Shown here piece after piece: positions 8,177 through 16,273 of a DNA stretch of 64,000 nt (position 1 is the first letter of the stretch; the number at the start of each line of letters is the position of its first letter). The translations under genes and the position numbers were made by a program. The notes below the pieces were generated by a model. It saw nothing but the letters and a program-made list of their open reading frames with translations. It had not been told where the DNA came from and did not search any database. The DNA lies in the NCBI RefSeq assembly GCF_000213575.1, contig NZ_GL892013.1, positions 29,165 through 93,164 of the forward strand, written 5' to 3'. The stretch is from Dysgonomonas mossii DSM 22836 (lineage in GTDB: Bacteria; Bacteroidota; Bacteroidia; Bacteroidales; Dysgonomonadaceae).

Positions 8177-8496
8177 TTTTCTTTCTTGTCATGCTGAACG
8201 ATAGTGAGGCATCTCCTCTCTTTTTATTTGCTAACAACGTTAAGACACTTAGTTTTCTTCATCATCGAAAAAGAGGGTCTCTTTACCCTAAAAACTCCTG
8301 CAAAACATTCCCCATACAAGAGTGTATAACCCCAAGCAAACCTTCCTGCAAAATATTAAGCATAACCGTAAGCCTTATATATAAACATAAACAAAACATA
8401 AACTATAAAAGAAAACAGTAAAAGAAAAAGCCTGCCGCTTTTTGCACCTATCATTCAAAATTGAAGAGCTATTTTATTTTTTATTCATCCTTTGGC

Positions 8497-8563
8497 GAGT
8501 AGGGGCGATGCTTTGTGCTCGCCTGTATATGAACGGGCACGGACAAGCCACTGCCCCTACATC
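8497..8563. repeat. GCCCCTAC-type dispersed repeat
   Basis: GTAGGGGCGATGC on the left and GCCACTGCCCCTAC on the right bound a GC-rich stretch in an otherwise AT-rich gap. The GTAGGGGC...GCCCCTAC ends match those of the repeats at 19190-19252 and 19302-19364. Confidence 0.7.
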
Positions 8564-8622
8564 TATTTGCATTTTATTTTTTCAAAATTATCTCATAGTA
8601 CGAACTCACAATTAACAACAAA

Positions 8623-9789
8623 ATGAATACACCTATTTACGATTGCATGATCGACGAAAGTGCCGACGACCTGACGGGCATCTATGCCATTTCGTTTGTA
8701 GACTTTCCGGCAAACCAAGTCGATTTTATCGCACTCGACAAACAACAGGAACTGCACCTCAGCCGAGACACCGCAAAGCAAGTACTCACAGGCGTTGTGC
8801 TCAAACCCGGACAACTCATCTACCGCCATTCGCCCCAAACGGGTGACTATTACATCCGCTTTTCGGAGGAGCAGGTAGAGAAAATTGCCCGCAAGATGAT
8901 GAAAACAGGCGTTGCCCTGCATAGCACCACTCATCAGCACCGGTCGCCCCTTACGGGCAACTACCTCACCGAACTGTGGATAGTAGAAGACCCCGAGAAC
9001 GACAAATCGAAAGCACTCGGATTTAACGACCTGCCAAAAGGTACACTCATGTGCAGCTACAAGATAGAAGACAAAAACTATTGGGAAAAGGAAGTGATGA
9101 GCGGGCACGTAAAGGGATTTTCCCTCGAAGGCTTTTTCTCTCAGCAAGTTTCCCTATCCCGCATAAATAACAAAAGTATGAATAACAAAAAGAAAAAAGT
9201 AAAACAGACATTGCTTGGGCGCATTGCAAACATGCTGTTCGACATCGATGCCGTAGAAAAAGCAGATACCACTGCCAGCGGCACGGCCTATGTGGTCTTT
9301 GTTCTTGCCGACGGCAAAGAGGCGTACGTGGATGCCGATGGATTTGTGACGCTCGATGGCGAGCAGATGGCGGCGGGAGAACACAACCTGTCGAACGGAA
9401 ACCTGCTGGTAGTAGACGAGAACGGACAATTTGTGGAAACACGAGAGCCTTCCGACGATAAAACCAACCCCGAGGATGCCAAAGCCAAACAAGCATTGCG
9501 AAGCAAGAAAAGAGGAGTAAGGCTGTCCGACTTTGACGGAAAAACGGCAGAAGCCCTCAAAGCCAAGATTGCCGAAATGCAGGCTACCATCGAACAGCTG
9601 TTGCAAGCTCTCGACGAAGCAAACGGAATGCTCGAAGATACCAAAACACAGGTGGAAGAAATGCGCCGCAAGACACCGTCGGCATATCCTGCCGTACAGC
9701 TTTCGGGCACAGGCAAGTCTCCCGCCGAGATGAGCACAGCCGAGCGGATGGCAGCGGCTCTTAACCAAACTATCAACAGAAGAAAATAA
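8623..9789 (+). CDS. Phage prohead protease fused to scaffold (XkdF-like)
   Basis: The 388-residue product has two parts. The first (about 1-180) resembles XkdF-like/S78-type prohead serine proteases, with a candidate catalytic His in 'ALHSTTHQHRS' and a candidate Ser in 'HVKGFSLEGFF'. The second (about 186-388) is low-complexity, Lys-rich, then a coiled coil ('KAKIAEMQATIEQLL') with a C-terminal tail 'MSTAERMAAALNQTINRRK', as expected of a capsid scaffold. The major capsid gene follows 132 bp later. An internal ATG at 9178 could give the scaffold part alone. Catalytic residues are assigned by pattern and would need alignment to confirm. Confidence 0.68.
   Translation: MNTPIYDCMIDESADDLTGIYAISFVDFPANQVDFIALDKQQELHLSRDTAKQVLTGVVLKPGQLIYRHSPQTGDYYIRFSEEQVEKIARKMMKTGVALHSTTHQHRSPLTGNYLTELWIVEDPENDKSKALGFNDLPKGTLMCSYKIEDKNYWEKEVMSGHVKGFSLEGFFSQQVSLSRINNKSMNNKKKKVKQTLLGRIANMLFDIDAVEKADTTASGTAYVVFVLADGKEAYVDADGFVTLDGEQMAAGEHNLSNGNLLVVDENGQFVETREPSDDKTNPEDAKAKQALRSKKRGVRLSDFDGKTAEALKAKIAEMQATIEQLLQALDEANGMLEDTKTQVEEMRRKTPSAYPAVQLSGTGKSPAEMSTAERMAAALNQTINRRK
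9178..9789 (+). other. Possible nested scaffold reading frame inside the protease gene
   Basis: An in-frame ATG at 9178 ('MNNKKKKVKQTLLGR') follows the A-rich stretch ATAAATAACAAAAGT, which resembles the leaders of the other genes here. It lies exactly where the protease part ends and the scaffold part begins. Independent initiation would give a 203-residue scaffold, comparable to lambda C/Nu3. This is inference from sequence only. Confidence 0.4.
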
Positions 9790-9800
9790 CCCCCCTCTCT

Positions 9801-9876
9801 TTTGTCATGCTGAGAGAAACGAAGCATCTCGACCCTTTTGTGGAAAGAGATCCTTCTCTGCGATCAGGATGACAAA
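9801..9876. repeat. REP-type repeat with TTTGTCAT / ATGACAAA ends
   Basis: Terminal inverted repeats TTTGTCAT (9801-9808) and ATGACAAA (9869-9876) enclose 'GCTGAGAGAAACGAAGCATC' and an inner AAGAGATCCTTCTCT. The same ends occur at 48152-48239. It lies between the protease and capsid genes. Confidence 0.85.
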
Positions 9877-9921
9877 TTGAGGCAAAATAAAAAACGACAT
9901 ATTAATTTAATAAATAAAATT

Positions 9922-10869
9922 ATGGCAAACATTTACGACATTTCATCACTTACTTATCAACCGTCGTCTAACATGGATTGGTTTACAAAAGCCATCTTCG
10001 GCGGAAAGCTGATCGAAAAAGGAAAAATCACACCAGTCATCGGGGTGAAAGACGCTACACAACTCAACCTGATCGACCTCGAAGGGAATATCCTTCAGGC
10101 AGACTCACGCGATTGCTCGTGGACACCAAACCAGATCGCCAAACTGAGCGAAAAGGAACTGAAAGTAAAAACCTACAAAATCAATCTCGAGCAGTGCATC
10201 GACGACCTCGAGCGCAAACGCACCGTATGGATGCTTAGCCCGGGTGCCAAGAATCAGGAATTGCCCGCTACCCTCGAAGAGGCAACAATGACAATCCTTG
10301 CTTCGGAACTCAGCAGCGAGATCGAAACTAAGATATTCAAAGGCGACAGTTCGGCAGATGCAAACGACTTCGACGGAGCCGTAAAAGTATTGACCGACAG
10401 CACACAAGCTGTTAAGTTGACGGGTGTGGCACTAACAAAGGCAAACGTATTGGCAGAAGTAGAAAAGGTATTCGCTTCCATTCCCGAAGATGTAATGGCG
10501 ATGGGCTTGGAAAACGGCTCGCTGAACATCTACGTTTCGTACTCGGCATATATGAAGGTTAAGATGGCGTTGGGCGGCATCTGGGGCGACAATGTAGTGG
10601 TTAGTCCAAACTTTGCGGTAGAGGGCGACACGGTGCGCTATATGGGCGTGGAGATTGTTCCTGTGAAAGGTCTGGACGATAACGATATGATAGCCGCCGA
10701 TTCTAAAAACTTCCTTGTAGGTACAGACCTCGTTCGCGACTTGGAGGAAATCCGCTTAGGGCAGTTTGCTGCTCCGAACGATAATAAGATTTTCATCGAC
10801 GGACGTTTGCGCCTTGGCTTTGCTATCCCTTTCGAAGACGAAGTCGTGTTTTATAGTCCAAGCAACTAA
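9922..10869 (+). CDS. Phage major capsid protein (HK97-fold-like)
   Basis: The 315-residue product starts 'MANIYDISSLTYQPSSNMDW'. An upstream in-frame start would add 28 residues encoded by the REP repeat and is rejected. Features match capsid proteins of Bacteroidota tailed phages: an N-terminal arm, a helical spine region ('LEEATMTILASELSSEIE'), an 'NIYVSYSAYMKVKMALGG' domain and the C-terminal 'IDGRLRLGFAIPFEDEVVF'. Its position after a protease/scaffold gene supports the call. The protein assembles the icosahedral shell. It carries no N-terminal delta domain, which fits a separate or nested scaffold. Confidence 0.75.
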   Translation: MANIYDISSLTYQPSSNMDWFTKAIFGGKLIEKGKITPVIGVKDATQLNLIDLEGNILQADSRDCSWTPNQIAKLSEKELKVKTYKINLEQCIDDLERKRTVWMLSPGAKNQELPATLEEATMTILASELSSEIETKIFKGDSSADANDFDGAVKVLTDSTQAVKLTGVALTKANVLAEVEKVFASIPEDVMAMGLENGSLNIYVSYSAYMKVKMALGGIWGDNVVVSPNFAVEGDTVRYMGVEIVPVKGLDDNDMIAADSKNFLVGTDLVRDLEEIRLGQFAAPNDNKIFIDGRLRLGFAIPFEDEVVFYSPSN

Positions 10870-10919
10870 TCGGCTGTTATATCTACCGACTTCTTGTTTG
10901 CTGTTCTGGTCCTTTTTTC

Positions 10920-11064
10920 GTGTTATGCTGAGGAAACCCACCGTCCTTTCGGATTTAACTACGTTACACTCCGTTGATTGCTAATTGCAATCCGAAAGTT
11001 AGTCTTATCCGGATTTTAAATCCTAATAATAAAGCTTTGGGGTTGCAAACCCCAAAGGACGAAG
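10920..11064. repeat. Half REP plus three-hairpin repeat, copy 7 (long insert)
   Basis: A REP half (GTTATGCTGAGGAAACCC) joins directly to hairpin 1 carrying the full 33-nt insert, then hairpin 2 (GGATTTTAAATCC) and hairpin 3. Hairpin 3 reads CTTTGGGGTTGCAAACCCCAAAG here, with both arms changed relative to CTTCGGGG / CCCCGAAG, so pairing is kept. Confidence 0.85.
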
Positions 11065-11149
11065 ATAACAGAAAATATATCCAGTTTCGTGATTTTAGTG
11101 CGATTCATAACAAATAATTATAACAAACCAAAAGTAACAAATAAATCCC

Positions 11150-11244
11150 ACCGTCCTTTTGGATTTATAATCCAAAAGCTATTCTTATCCAGATTTTAAA
11201 ATCCTTATAGTATGAGTTTCGAGGTTGCAAACCCCGAAGAACGG
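11150..11244. repeat. Three-hairpin palindromic repeat, copy 8
   Basis: Hairpin 1 reads CCTTTTGGATTTATAATCC then AAAAG, where C/G of other copies is replaced by T/A on both arms. Hairpin 2 is AGATTTTAAAATCC, and hairpin 3 has one mismatch (CGAGGTTGCAAACCCCG). Together with copy 7 it fills most of the 454-bp gap 10870-11323. Confidence 0.85.
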
Positions 11245-11323
11245 AGAGGATAAGAACAGAGAACAAAAGAAGTCAAAAAAAGAAAAGCGACAGAAAATTA
11301 ACGAATCAAAAAAAATAAAAATT

Positions 11324-11860
11324 ATGTCTTGCAAATTAACATCAAATATTACAAAGAAAACATGTGTGTATTCCGTTGCCGGTATCAAGTCGGTTTATCT
11401 GATCAATCACGATTCGGCTAACGAATACGAATTCTCGTCCGAAGGAGAAATCAGCGCCATCACGCTCGCCGACAGTGCAAAAGCCTATAAGGTAGACTTT
11501 ATAGACAATACGGCTTCTTTCTCCGACGAACTGGCACAGAATAGCAACGGCGGTAAATATCGTACGCACACCCTAAACTTCACTCTCAGCGAGTACGACT
11601 ATACGATTCTTAATCAGGGTGATGCCCTCAGCCTTGGCAAGTTTACGGCTGTGGTGGTGGATAAGAGCAACCGTTCGGTGGTGCTGGGACGTATCAACGG
11701 GCTGAGCTCAACAGCGTTCAATTACGCTTCGGGTGCTGCTGAGGCTGATGCCAACGGCTGGACGGTGACAATGGCAGGAACAGAGATGGAGATCGGTCGC
11801 TTGCTCAAGGGGGAAGACGTGGTTACTGCCATTGTGGATAAGACAGTTGTAACTCCATAA
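11324..11860 (+). CDS. Phage structural protein, paralogue A (possible tail tube type)
   Basis: The 178-residue product starts 'MSCKLTSNITKKTCVYSVAG' after an A-rich leader. The frame extends upstream into the repeat, which is rejected. It is beta-rich with no signal peptide. It aligns by eye with the protein at 12168-12731 in the N-terminal 'MSC-L...C...GI--IYL', a central 'YR--L' segment and a C-terminal 'GWTVTMAGTEMEIGRLL', so the two are paralogues. Proteins of this kind follow the capsid gene in Bacteroidota phages, and a tail-tube-like role is plausible but unproven. Confidence 0.6.
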   Translation: MSCKLTSNITKKTCVYSVAGIKSVYLINHDSANEYEFSSEGEISAITLADSAKAYKVDFIDNTASFSDELAQNSNGGKYRTHTLNFTLSEYDYTILNQGDALSLGKFTAVVVDKSNRSVVLGRINGLSSTAFNYASGAAEADANGWTVTMAGTEMEIGRLLKGEDVVTAIVDKTVVTP

Positions 11861-11913
11861 TCTGTTCTGCGATGTAGTTGTGATATTCGCCTCCTTGTTA
11901 CCCTTTGCTCTGT

Positions 11914-12061
11914 CGTCCTTTCGGATTTATAATCCGAAAGTTAGTCTTATAAGGATTTAAAATCCTTATAGTAAAGCTTCGGGGTTGCAAACCCCGAAGG
12001 ACGATAGGGGTTGCAATTAGCAATCAACGGAGTGTAACGTAGTTAAACCCCGAAGGACGAT
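11914..12061. repeat. Three-hairpin palindromic repeat, copy 9 (double hairpin 3)
   Basis: Hairpins 1, 2 (AAGGATTTAAAATCCTTAT) and 3 are in canonical order, followed by a second hairpin 3 that holds the reverse complement of the 33-nt insert. It occupies most of the 307-bp gap 11861-12167. Confidence 0.9.
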
Positions 12062-12167
12062 TGATAGAGGAGAAAACATCACATCATAAGTTTAAATAAA
12101 ACATACTTGATAAAGCGGTATTCAGCTTTGATGGCGGTTGCCGCTTTGTCTCAAAAAACAGAATAAT

Positions 12168-12731
12168 ATGAGTTGCAGATTGGTGCAGAATATAAAACAC
12201 ACATGCGGATACAATTCGGGAGGTATAGCCGAGATTTACCTTTTGGATATAAAGGATTTTGCAGCATATTACTTCAAAGATGATGCCTTGTACGATTCTT
12301 GTTTTGTAGATCGCATCCTCAAAGACATAGACACCCCTTACACCATGCTGTCGGAAGTCGGCGAAAGCAATTTCACCGAAACAAACGATGGTGCATTGTA
12401 CAGGCAGCAACTGACCACCTTTGTGAATACCCTCAAGTCTGACAAAACCAACAATCTGCTCAAAGCCCTTGGCAACAAGTATTTGGTGGCGTTTAGGAAT
12501 ATGCAGGGCAATATTTACTCCTTTGGTTCCGATGGTGGGGCTACGCTTTCCTTTTCGCAGGTGTCGGGGCAATTGGGCGAAACAGCGGGATACAGCATCA
12601 CCCTATCCAAAGACTCTATCTATCCTCTCTTTGAGGTGAATGCCGAGAAGTTTAACAAAATATTTGCGTTGGGAACAGAGAGCAGGAGGGTGATAGTTAC
12701 CGAAAACGGAAAGTTCGCAATATTGATATAA
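12168..12731 (+). CDS. Phage structural protein, paralogue B
   Basis: The 187-residue product starts 'MSCRLVQNIKHTCGYNSGG'. It is paralogous to the protein at 11324-11860 over its whole length but diverged. Shared features are the Cys at residues 3 and 13-14, the 'EIYLLDI' strand, and a C-terminal 'GYSITLSKDSIYPLFEV'. It has no signal or membrane segment. Two consecutive related genes after a capsid gene suggest duplication of a tail or connector component. A three-hairpin repeat separates them, so repeat-mediated duplication is possible. The exact structural role is unknown. Confidence 0.6.
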   Translation: MSCRLVQNIKHTCGYNSGGIAEIYLLDIKDFAAYYFKDDALYDSCFVDRILKDIDTPYTMLSEVGESNFTETNDGALYRQQLTTFVNTLKSDKTNNLLKALGNKYLVAFRNMQGNIYSFGSDGGATLSFSQVSGQLGETAGYSITLSKDSIYPLFEVNAEKFNKIFALGTESRRVIVTENGKFAILI

Positions 12732-12768
12732 TGCGATGATCTCTCTTGTTTTTCGGCTTTTGCCTTTC

Positions 12769-12888
12769 TTGTCATGCTGAGCGGAACGAAGCATCCGGTC
12801 CTTTTGGATTTACAATCCGAAAGTCATTTTTATTCGGATTTTAAATCCTGATGATAAAGCTTCGGGGTTGCAAACCCCGAAGGACGAG
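12769..12888. repeat. Half REP plus three-hairpin repeat, copy 10 (shortest full form)
   Basis: TTGTCATGCTGAGCGGAACG then AAGCATC is fused to hairpin 1 (TTTTGGATTTACAATCCGAAA), hairpin 2 (GGATTTTAAATCC) and hairpin 3 (CTTCGGGGTTGCAAACCCCG). With no insert, this copy shows the basic module most clearly. Confidence 0.9.
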
Positions 12889-12978
12889 CGTATAAAAAGA
12901 GGAATAAAATAAATAGCATAAGAAAAGAGAATCGGAAGAACAAAGAAGATTTTAGAATAAAAACAAATCAAAAAAAAT

Positions 12979-13395
12979 ATGGCAGAAAACACTAAAATAG
13001 CAGCTATCCCCTTGTCGGAGCTTCCCGAAATCAAAGACCCGAGCGGTTTCTGGATATTCGGTTCGAAGAAAGATAGCAACGGTGCGCTCAGCTCGGGCAA
13101 GTACCTGTTCGAGAATCTGGCAGAATATGCCAAGCAGTTGCAGCTGGAGCGTCGCATGTCGATCAATATGGGGCTTGCCTCGCCCTACGAAATGTTTATA
13201 GGCGAGGAGATGACCATCTACCGGGTAGAAGCGATGAATGTATCCAAACTATGGATAGACGGCAAAGAAGTGCCTTTGGATAAAACCGTATCGGTGAAGA
13301 TAAAGGCGAAGTCGCTGGTGGAATTTAAGGTCGATAAAATCGGTACAGAGCCTACCGGCTACTTATTTATTTACGCAAAAGCTACATTACCATGA
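12979..13395 (+). CDS. Small phage structural protein of unknown function
   Basis: The 138-residue product starts 'MAENTKIAAIPLSELPEIKD' after an A-rich leader. The segments 'GFWIFGSKKDSNGALSSGKY' and 'ISVKIKAKSLVEFKVDK'-like strands suggest a beta-sandwich. It overlaps the next gene by four bases (ATGA), so the three genes 12979-15465 form a coupled unit ending in a fibre-like protein. By position it may be a tail-tip or fibre-attachment protein. I do not recognise a named family. Confidence 0.55.
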   Translation: MAENTKIAAIPLSELPEIKDPSGFWIFGSKKDSNGALSSGKYLFENLAEYAKQLQLERRMSINMGLASPYEMFIGEEMTIYRVEAMNVSKLWIDGKEVPLDKTVSVKIKAKSLVEFKVDKIGTEPTGYLFIYAKATLP

Positions 13396-13595
13396 TATAC
13401 GAAGTAAAGAAAGACGAGGTCGTGTTTGAGATCGATGATAATCTGCTGTTTGATAGTCAGCCGCAGACATTCAGGCGATTGTATAACGATCTGAAAGAAA
13501 ATGACAGGGCAGACTTTGACAATTGTAATGTCCTTGTACTGGCTACAGGACGAGTGATAATAACCGAAAAAACAGAAGACGATGGGCAAGTATAA
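13392..13595 (+). CDS. Small phage protein, 67 residues
   Basis: The acidic small protein starts 'MIYEVKKDEVVFEIDDNLLF'. Start and stop overlap both neighbours (ATGA at 13392-13395; 14 bases shared with the next gene), which supports it as a real gene in a translationally coupled unit. It has no signal or membrane helix. The family is unknown. Confidence 0.6.
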   Translation: MIYEVKKDEVVFEIDDNLLFDSQPQTFRRLYNDLKENDRADFDNCNVLVLATGRVIITEKTEDDGQV

Positions 13596-15465
13596 TTTTA
13601 GAGATAAGTATGAAGGGCTGGATGAAAGTATCGATAATGTTGCTTTCTTTTCTGCGCTAAGTGCTACAGCCTACGATCAGAGAATCCGTTCGGTATACAC
13701 AAGAACAAATCCGGCAAAGTCTCATGGCGTTGTAGATTTGAAGAGAAACTCGGGAGTGACCAAGAATGTCTTCTCCGGCGGTATTCATACCGGCTCTATT
13801 GTTACAGAGGCGAGTGCAAATAACAACTATTTGCATATGGTAGGTAGCGGCATGGATAGCACGATATGGAATAAAAGTGTAAATGCTTATGGAGAAGGCT
13901 CTTCTTGGCAAAACAGTCTCTACTTCTATAACATGACTGTAAATCAGATATCGCAGTCTATATATCGTACCGGGTATACATTTGTAAGATGTGCTATCTA
14001 TTCAGACCTTTTGGGGACAAAGCATAGTTGTAAGCTCTATGCCAAGACACATACCAACGGGGGAAACTCATTCATAAATGTACCCGATAGCGTGTTATCG
14101 AATACCAATCTGGATTTGTACGACAACAGCAAGGTAACCATCTTGAGTTCTCATGTATCCAACTACAGGAATAATTTTGTGGCATTCAACGATTGCGAAT
14201 TCAAGATCGGAGCAGAAACCGAGTATAAGGCACTGAAAGGTAACACGGAAGAGGAGCTGAGAGCTGATTTTGTAGGCCGCTGTGAGGCGCAATCTATTGC
14301 CGTGGCCAATGTGACAGACATGGGCGAAACGATGAAGCAAGGCAAATGGATTTTCTCTAAAAACTCGTGTGTAGACGGTCTTGTGAAAAAAGATTCTGCG
14401 TTGCACAATTACGAAAAAAGGCATTTGGTATATTTCGGTTATTCCTTCGACAGGAGTGACGCTATCGGTATCACATCCGACAAAAGCAAGCCGGCAAGCT
14501 TTTCGCCTGCCTATGGCAATAGCTCGCTTACCATAACAGACGGCTCTATAGCATTGGCTTCCAATATCGACGTTTCGCAGGCTGTAGCGGGGGAGTGTGC
14601 TACAAATATAATTTGGCTGGGAGGTAAATATCAGCTCAATAAGTTGAATATTATAAACAATCTTCCTGTAGATCAAGGTGTATTGATCGACAGCACGCTA
14701 TCACTTTCGTCTGTTGAGGTCAATAAAGACGGAGGTGTTGTACCTTACAGCAATGGTGTGCATCGTGCCTACATTGTTCGTTCGAAGGATGATCAGGAGG
14801 CAAAGGTGAAATACAACGGAGTGACGTATAGTTCGGCTATAATTTCCCGCAACAATATTTTTAACGGAGTGGCAGGTGTCACCTCGTTTGTGCCCGAAAC
14901 GTCTAACGCCATCGTGTATGAGGTGCTGGATAAGGTGCTGCACCCTACCGTTCAGATGCGTATTGTAAACAAGATACCTTCGGGTGCAATTGCTTCGGGA
15001 AGCCTGCAAGCCGGCTATTGGTATTTTGTAGAGCCCAAATTGGTGAGCGACGCTTCGGGGAGTCTGACATACAATGGAATAACCTATCCGGCATATTCTT
15101 CGTTTGTCGCAGAGGCGGGAAAATCTACTTTTTCGCTCACAGGCAATGTGCAGCTTCGAAGATGCTGGAAAGACCTCTATAACGAGAATGATTCTGATAC
15201 TACGGATAAAGCTTTTTGGCAGAATGAGCAAAAGCCCAAATGGTTTGATGTATTGCCCAACGACCTGCGTTGCCTTATGAGCCTCAACAATGCGCAGCAG
15301 GCTGAAATGCAGCGAGACAAGGCTGGCAATTACATTGCATCGGGACATCCCGACTTCTACAACTCGGTGCTGGCAATGAGTGGTAACCCCGGCGAATTGG
15401 CTTTTCCTATCAAAGGGGCATTTATGCAATTGAGATTGAAAATAACCACACAAAACCCGATATAA
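13582..15465 (+). CDS. Phage tail fibre or receptor-binding-like protein
   Basis: The 627-residue product is rich in Asn, Ser, Thr, Tyr and Val, with no signal peptide or membrane helix. Repeated short beta segments with turns (about residues 40-220, such as 'NLDLYDNSKVTILSSHVSNY') suggest a beta-helix. A later part (about 400-540) has two similar modules ('EAKVKYNGVTYSSAII' and 'SGSLTYNGITYPAYSSF'). Size, composition and position before the lysis cassette fit a tail fibre or host-recognition protein. No enzymatic motif was seen. Specificity cannot be read from the sequence. Confidence 0.55.
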   Translation: MGKYNFRDKYEGLDESIDNVAFFSALSATAYDQRIRSVYTRTNPAKSHGVVDLKRNSGVTKNVFSGGIHTGSIVTEASANNNYLHMVGSGMDSTIWNKSVNAYGEGSSWQNSLYFYNMTVNQISQSIYRTGYTFVRCAIYSDLLGTKHSCKLYAKTHTNGGNSFINVPDSVLSNTNLDLYDNSKVTILSSHVSNYRNNFVAFNDCEFKIGAETEYKALKGNTEEELRADFVGRCEAQSIAVANVTDMGETMKQGKWIFSKNSCVDGLVKKDSALHNYEKRHLVYFGYSFDRSDAIGITSDKSKPASFSPAYGNSSLTITDGSIALASNIDVSQAVAGECATNIIWLGGKYQLNKLNIINNLPVDQGVLIDSTLSLSSVEVNKDGGVVPYSNGVHRAYIVRSKDDQEAKVKYNGVTYSSAIISRNNIFNGVAGVTSFVPETSNAIVYEVLDKVLHPTVQMRIVNKIPSGAIASGSLQAGYWYFVEPKLVSDASGSLTYNGITYPAYSSFVAEAGKSTFSLTGNVQLRRCWKDLYNENDSDTTDKAFWQNEQKPKWFDVLPNDLRCLMSLNNAQQAEMQRDKAGNYIASGHPDFYNSVLAMSGNPGELAFPIKGAFMQLRLKITTQNPI

Positions 15466-15466
15466 T

Positions 15467-15634
15467 ATGGCAGACTTGAACAATAGGGACGTAGAGACAA
15501 TGTCTCTGCAAAACAGTAAGATCAGTTTGATATTGATCGAAAAATCAGAAACAGGCGAGAAGAGCCGTAGTAAAGTGGAGGCGGTATTTATTAATAAATC
15601 GCCCGCCGGACTCAACTACGGTACATTCTTGTAA
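15467..15634 (+). CDS. Small 55-residue protein after the fibre gene
   Basis: The ATG follows the fibre stop codon by one base. The product 'MADLNNRDVETMSLQNSKIS...' ends 'SPAGLNYGTFL'. It is soluble and charged. The close spacing and its start at the end of a coupled operon support it, though no family is recognised. It may be a fibre-associated or late regulatory peptide. Confidence 0.45.
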   Translation: MADLNNRDVETMSLQNSKISLILIEKSETGEKSRSKVEAVFINKSPAGLNYGTFL

Positions 15635-15671
15635 CCTTGCTGCAGGGTATATCAAAAATAAGAACCCTCGC

Positions 15672-15762
15672 TACAGGGGATTTGCAATCCCCTGTTTCGT
15701 GAATCTTCGGGATTACAAATCCCGAAGGACAGCGGAGAACGGGATTACAAATCCCGAAGGAC
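15672..15762. repeat. Palindromic repeat cluster, copy 11 (variant)
   Basis: CAGGGGATTTGCAATCCCCTG is followed by two near-identical copies of CGGGATTACAAATCCCGAAG separated by GACAGCGGAGAA. These are relatives of hairpins 1 and 3 with different stem sequences that still pair. Confidence 0.8.
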
Positions 15763-15838
15763 GGGAGGGACGAGCGAAAACAATCCGACATTTTTTATTC
15801 ATCACAAAAGCAACAAACAAATAAATAAAAAATAACTT

Positions 15839-16273
15839 ATGACATACACCGATAATTTTTTAGTAGGGCTTCTCGATTTCTTTATCTGGGCTAAATGGCT
15901 CTTGATCTTGGCGCTCACACTAACGCTTGCCGACCTGAGGTTTGGAATAGCCGCCGCCAAAGCAAGAAAAGAAGACGTGAAGAAATCGAAGGCGGTGCGC
16001 CGTACAATCGACAAGATTACCAGCTATATCATCTGGGTTATACTGGCGTACACCTTCGGACAGGCATTTGCCTTGCCCTTTGGCGTGGAATTGCTCCCTA
16101 TGCTCATGCTTGTGATTATCTACGGCGTGGAATTGGAAAGCATTTATGTGAATTACTTTGCATCGAGAGGTAAAAACGTGAAGGTGAATATTCTAAAGTT
16201 TTTTGGAAAGAAAACCGATATGATAGAAGTAGAAGACGAAAAGAAAAATGAAGACAAAGATGGCAAAGGTTGA
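15839..16273 (+). CDS. Phage holin
   Basis: The 144-residue membrane protein has helices at about residues 15-35 ('WAKWLLILALTLTLADL') and 63-105 ('YIIWVILAYTFGQAFALPF', 'LLPMLMLVIIYGVEL'), and a highly charged C-terminal tail ending 'EKKNEDKDGKG'. This matches small phage holins of Bacteroidota. Holins form membrane lesions that set the time of lysis. The gene overlaps the endolysin gene by 26 bases, and its context is holin-endolysin-spanin. An A-rich leader and a repeat cluster lie upstream. Confidence 0.72.
   Translation: MTYTDNFLVGLLDFFIWAKWLLILALTLTLADLRFGIAAAKARKEDVKKSKAVRRTIDKITSYIIWVILAYTFGQAFALPFGVELLPMLMLVIIYGVELESIYVNYFASRGKNVKVNILKFFGKKTDMIEVEDEKKNEDKDGKG

Larger units (their letters stand above)
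7853..8622. other. 770-bp gene-free region with several repeat types
   Basis: The region holds a short palindrome CAGGGGATTTGTAATCCCCTG near 8017-8040, a full three-hairpin repeat (8063-8176), a half REP (8186-8212), an AT-rich stretch, and a GCCCCTAC-type repeat (about 8497-8563). An open frame at 8086-8421 starts inside the repeat and shows no protein-like features. I see no gene. The A-rich leader from about 8575 belongs to the protease gene. Confidence 0.6.

Noticed and set aside
8086..8421. A 111-codon + strand frame
   Set aside because: It starts in the insert of a palindromic repeat, runs through a REP half and shows no protein-like composition.
9178..15465. Diversity-generating retroelement acting on the fibre gene
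   Set aside because: No reverse transcriptase frame and no template/variable repeat pair was seen near the fibre gene.
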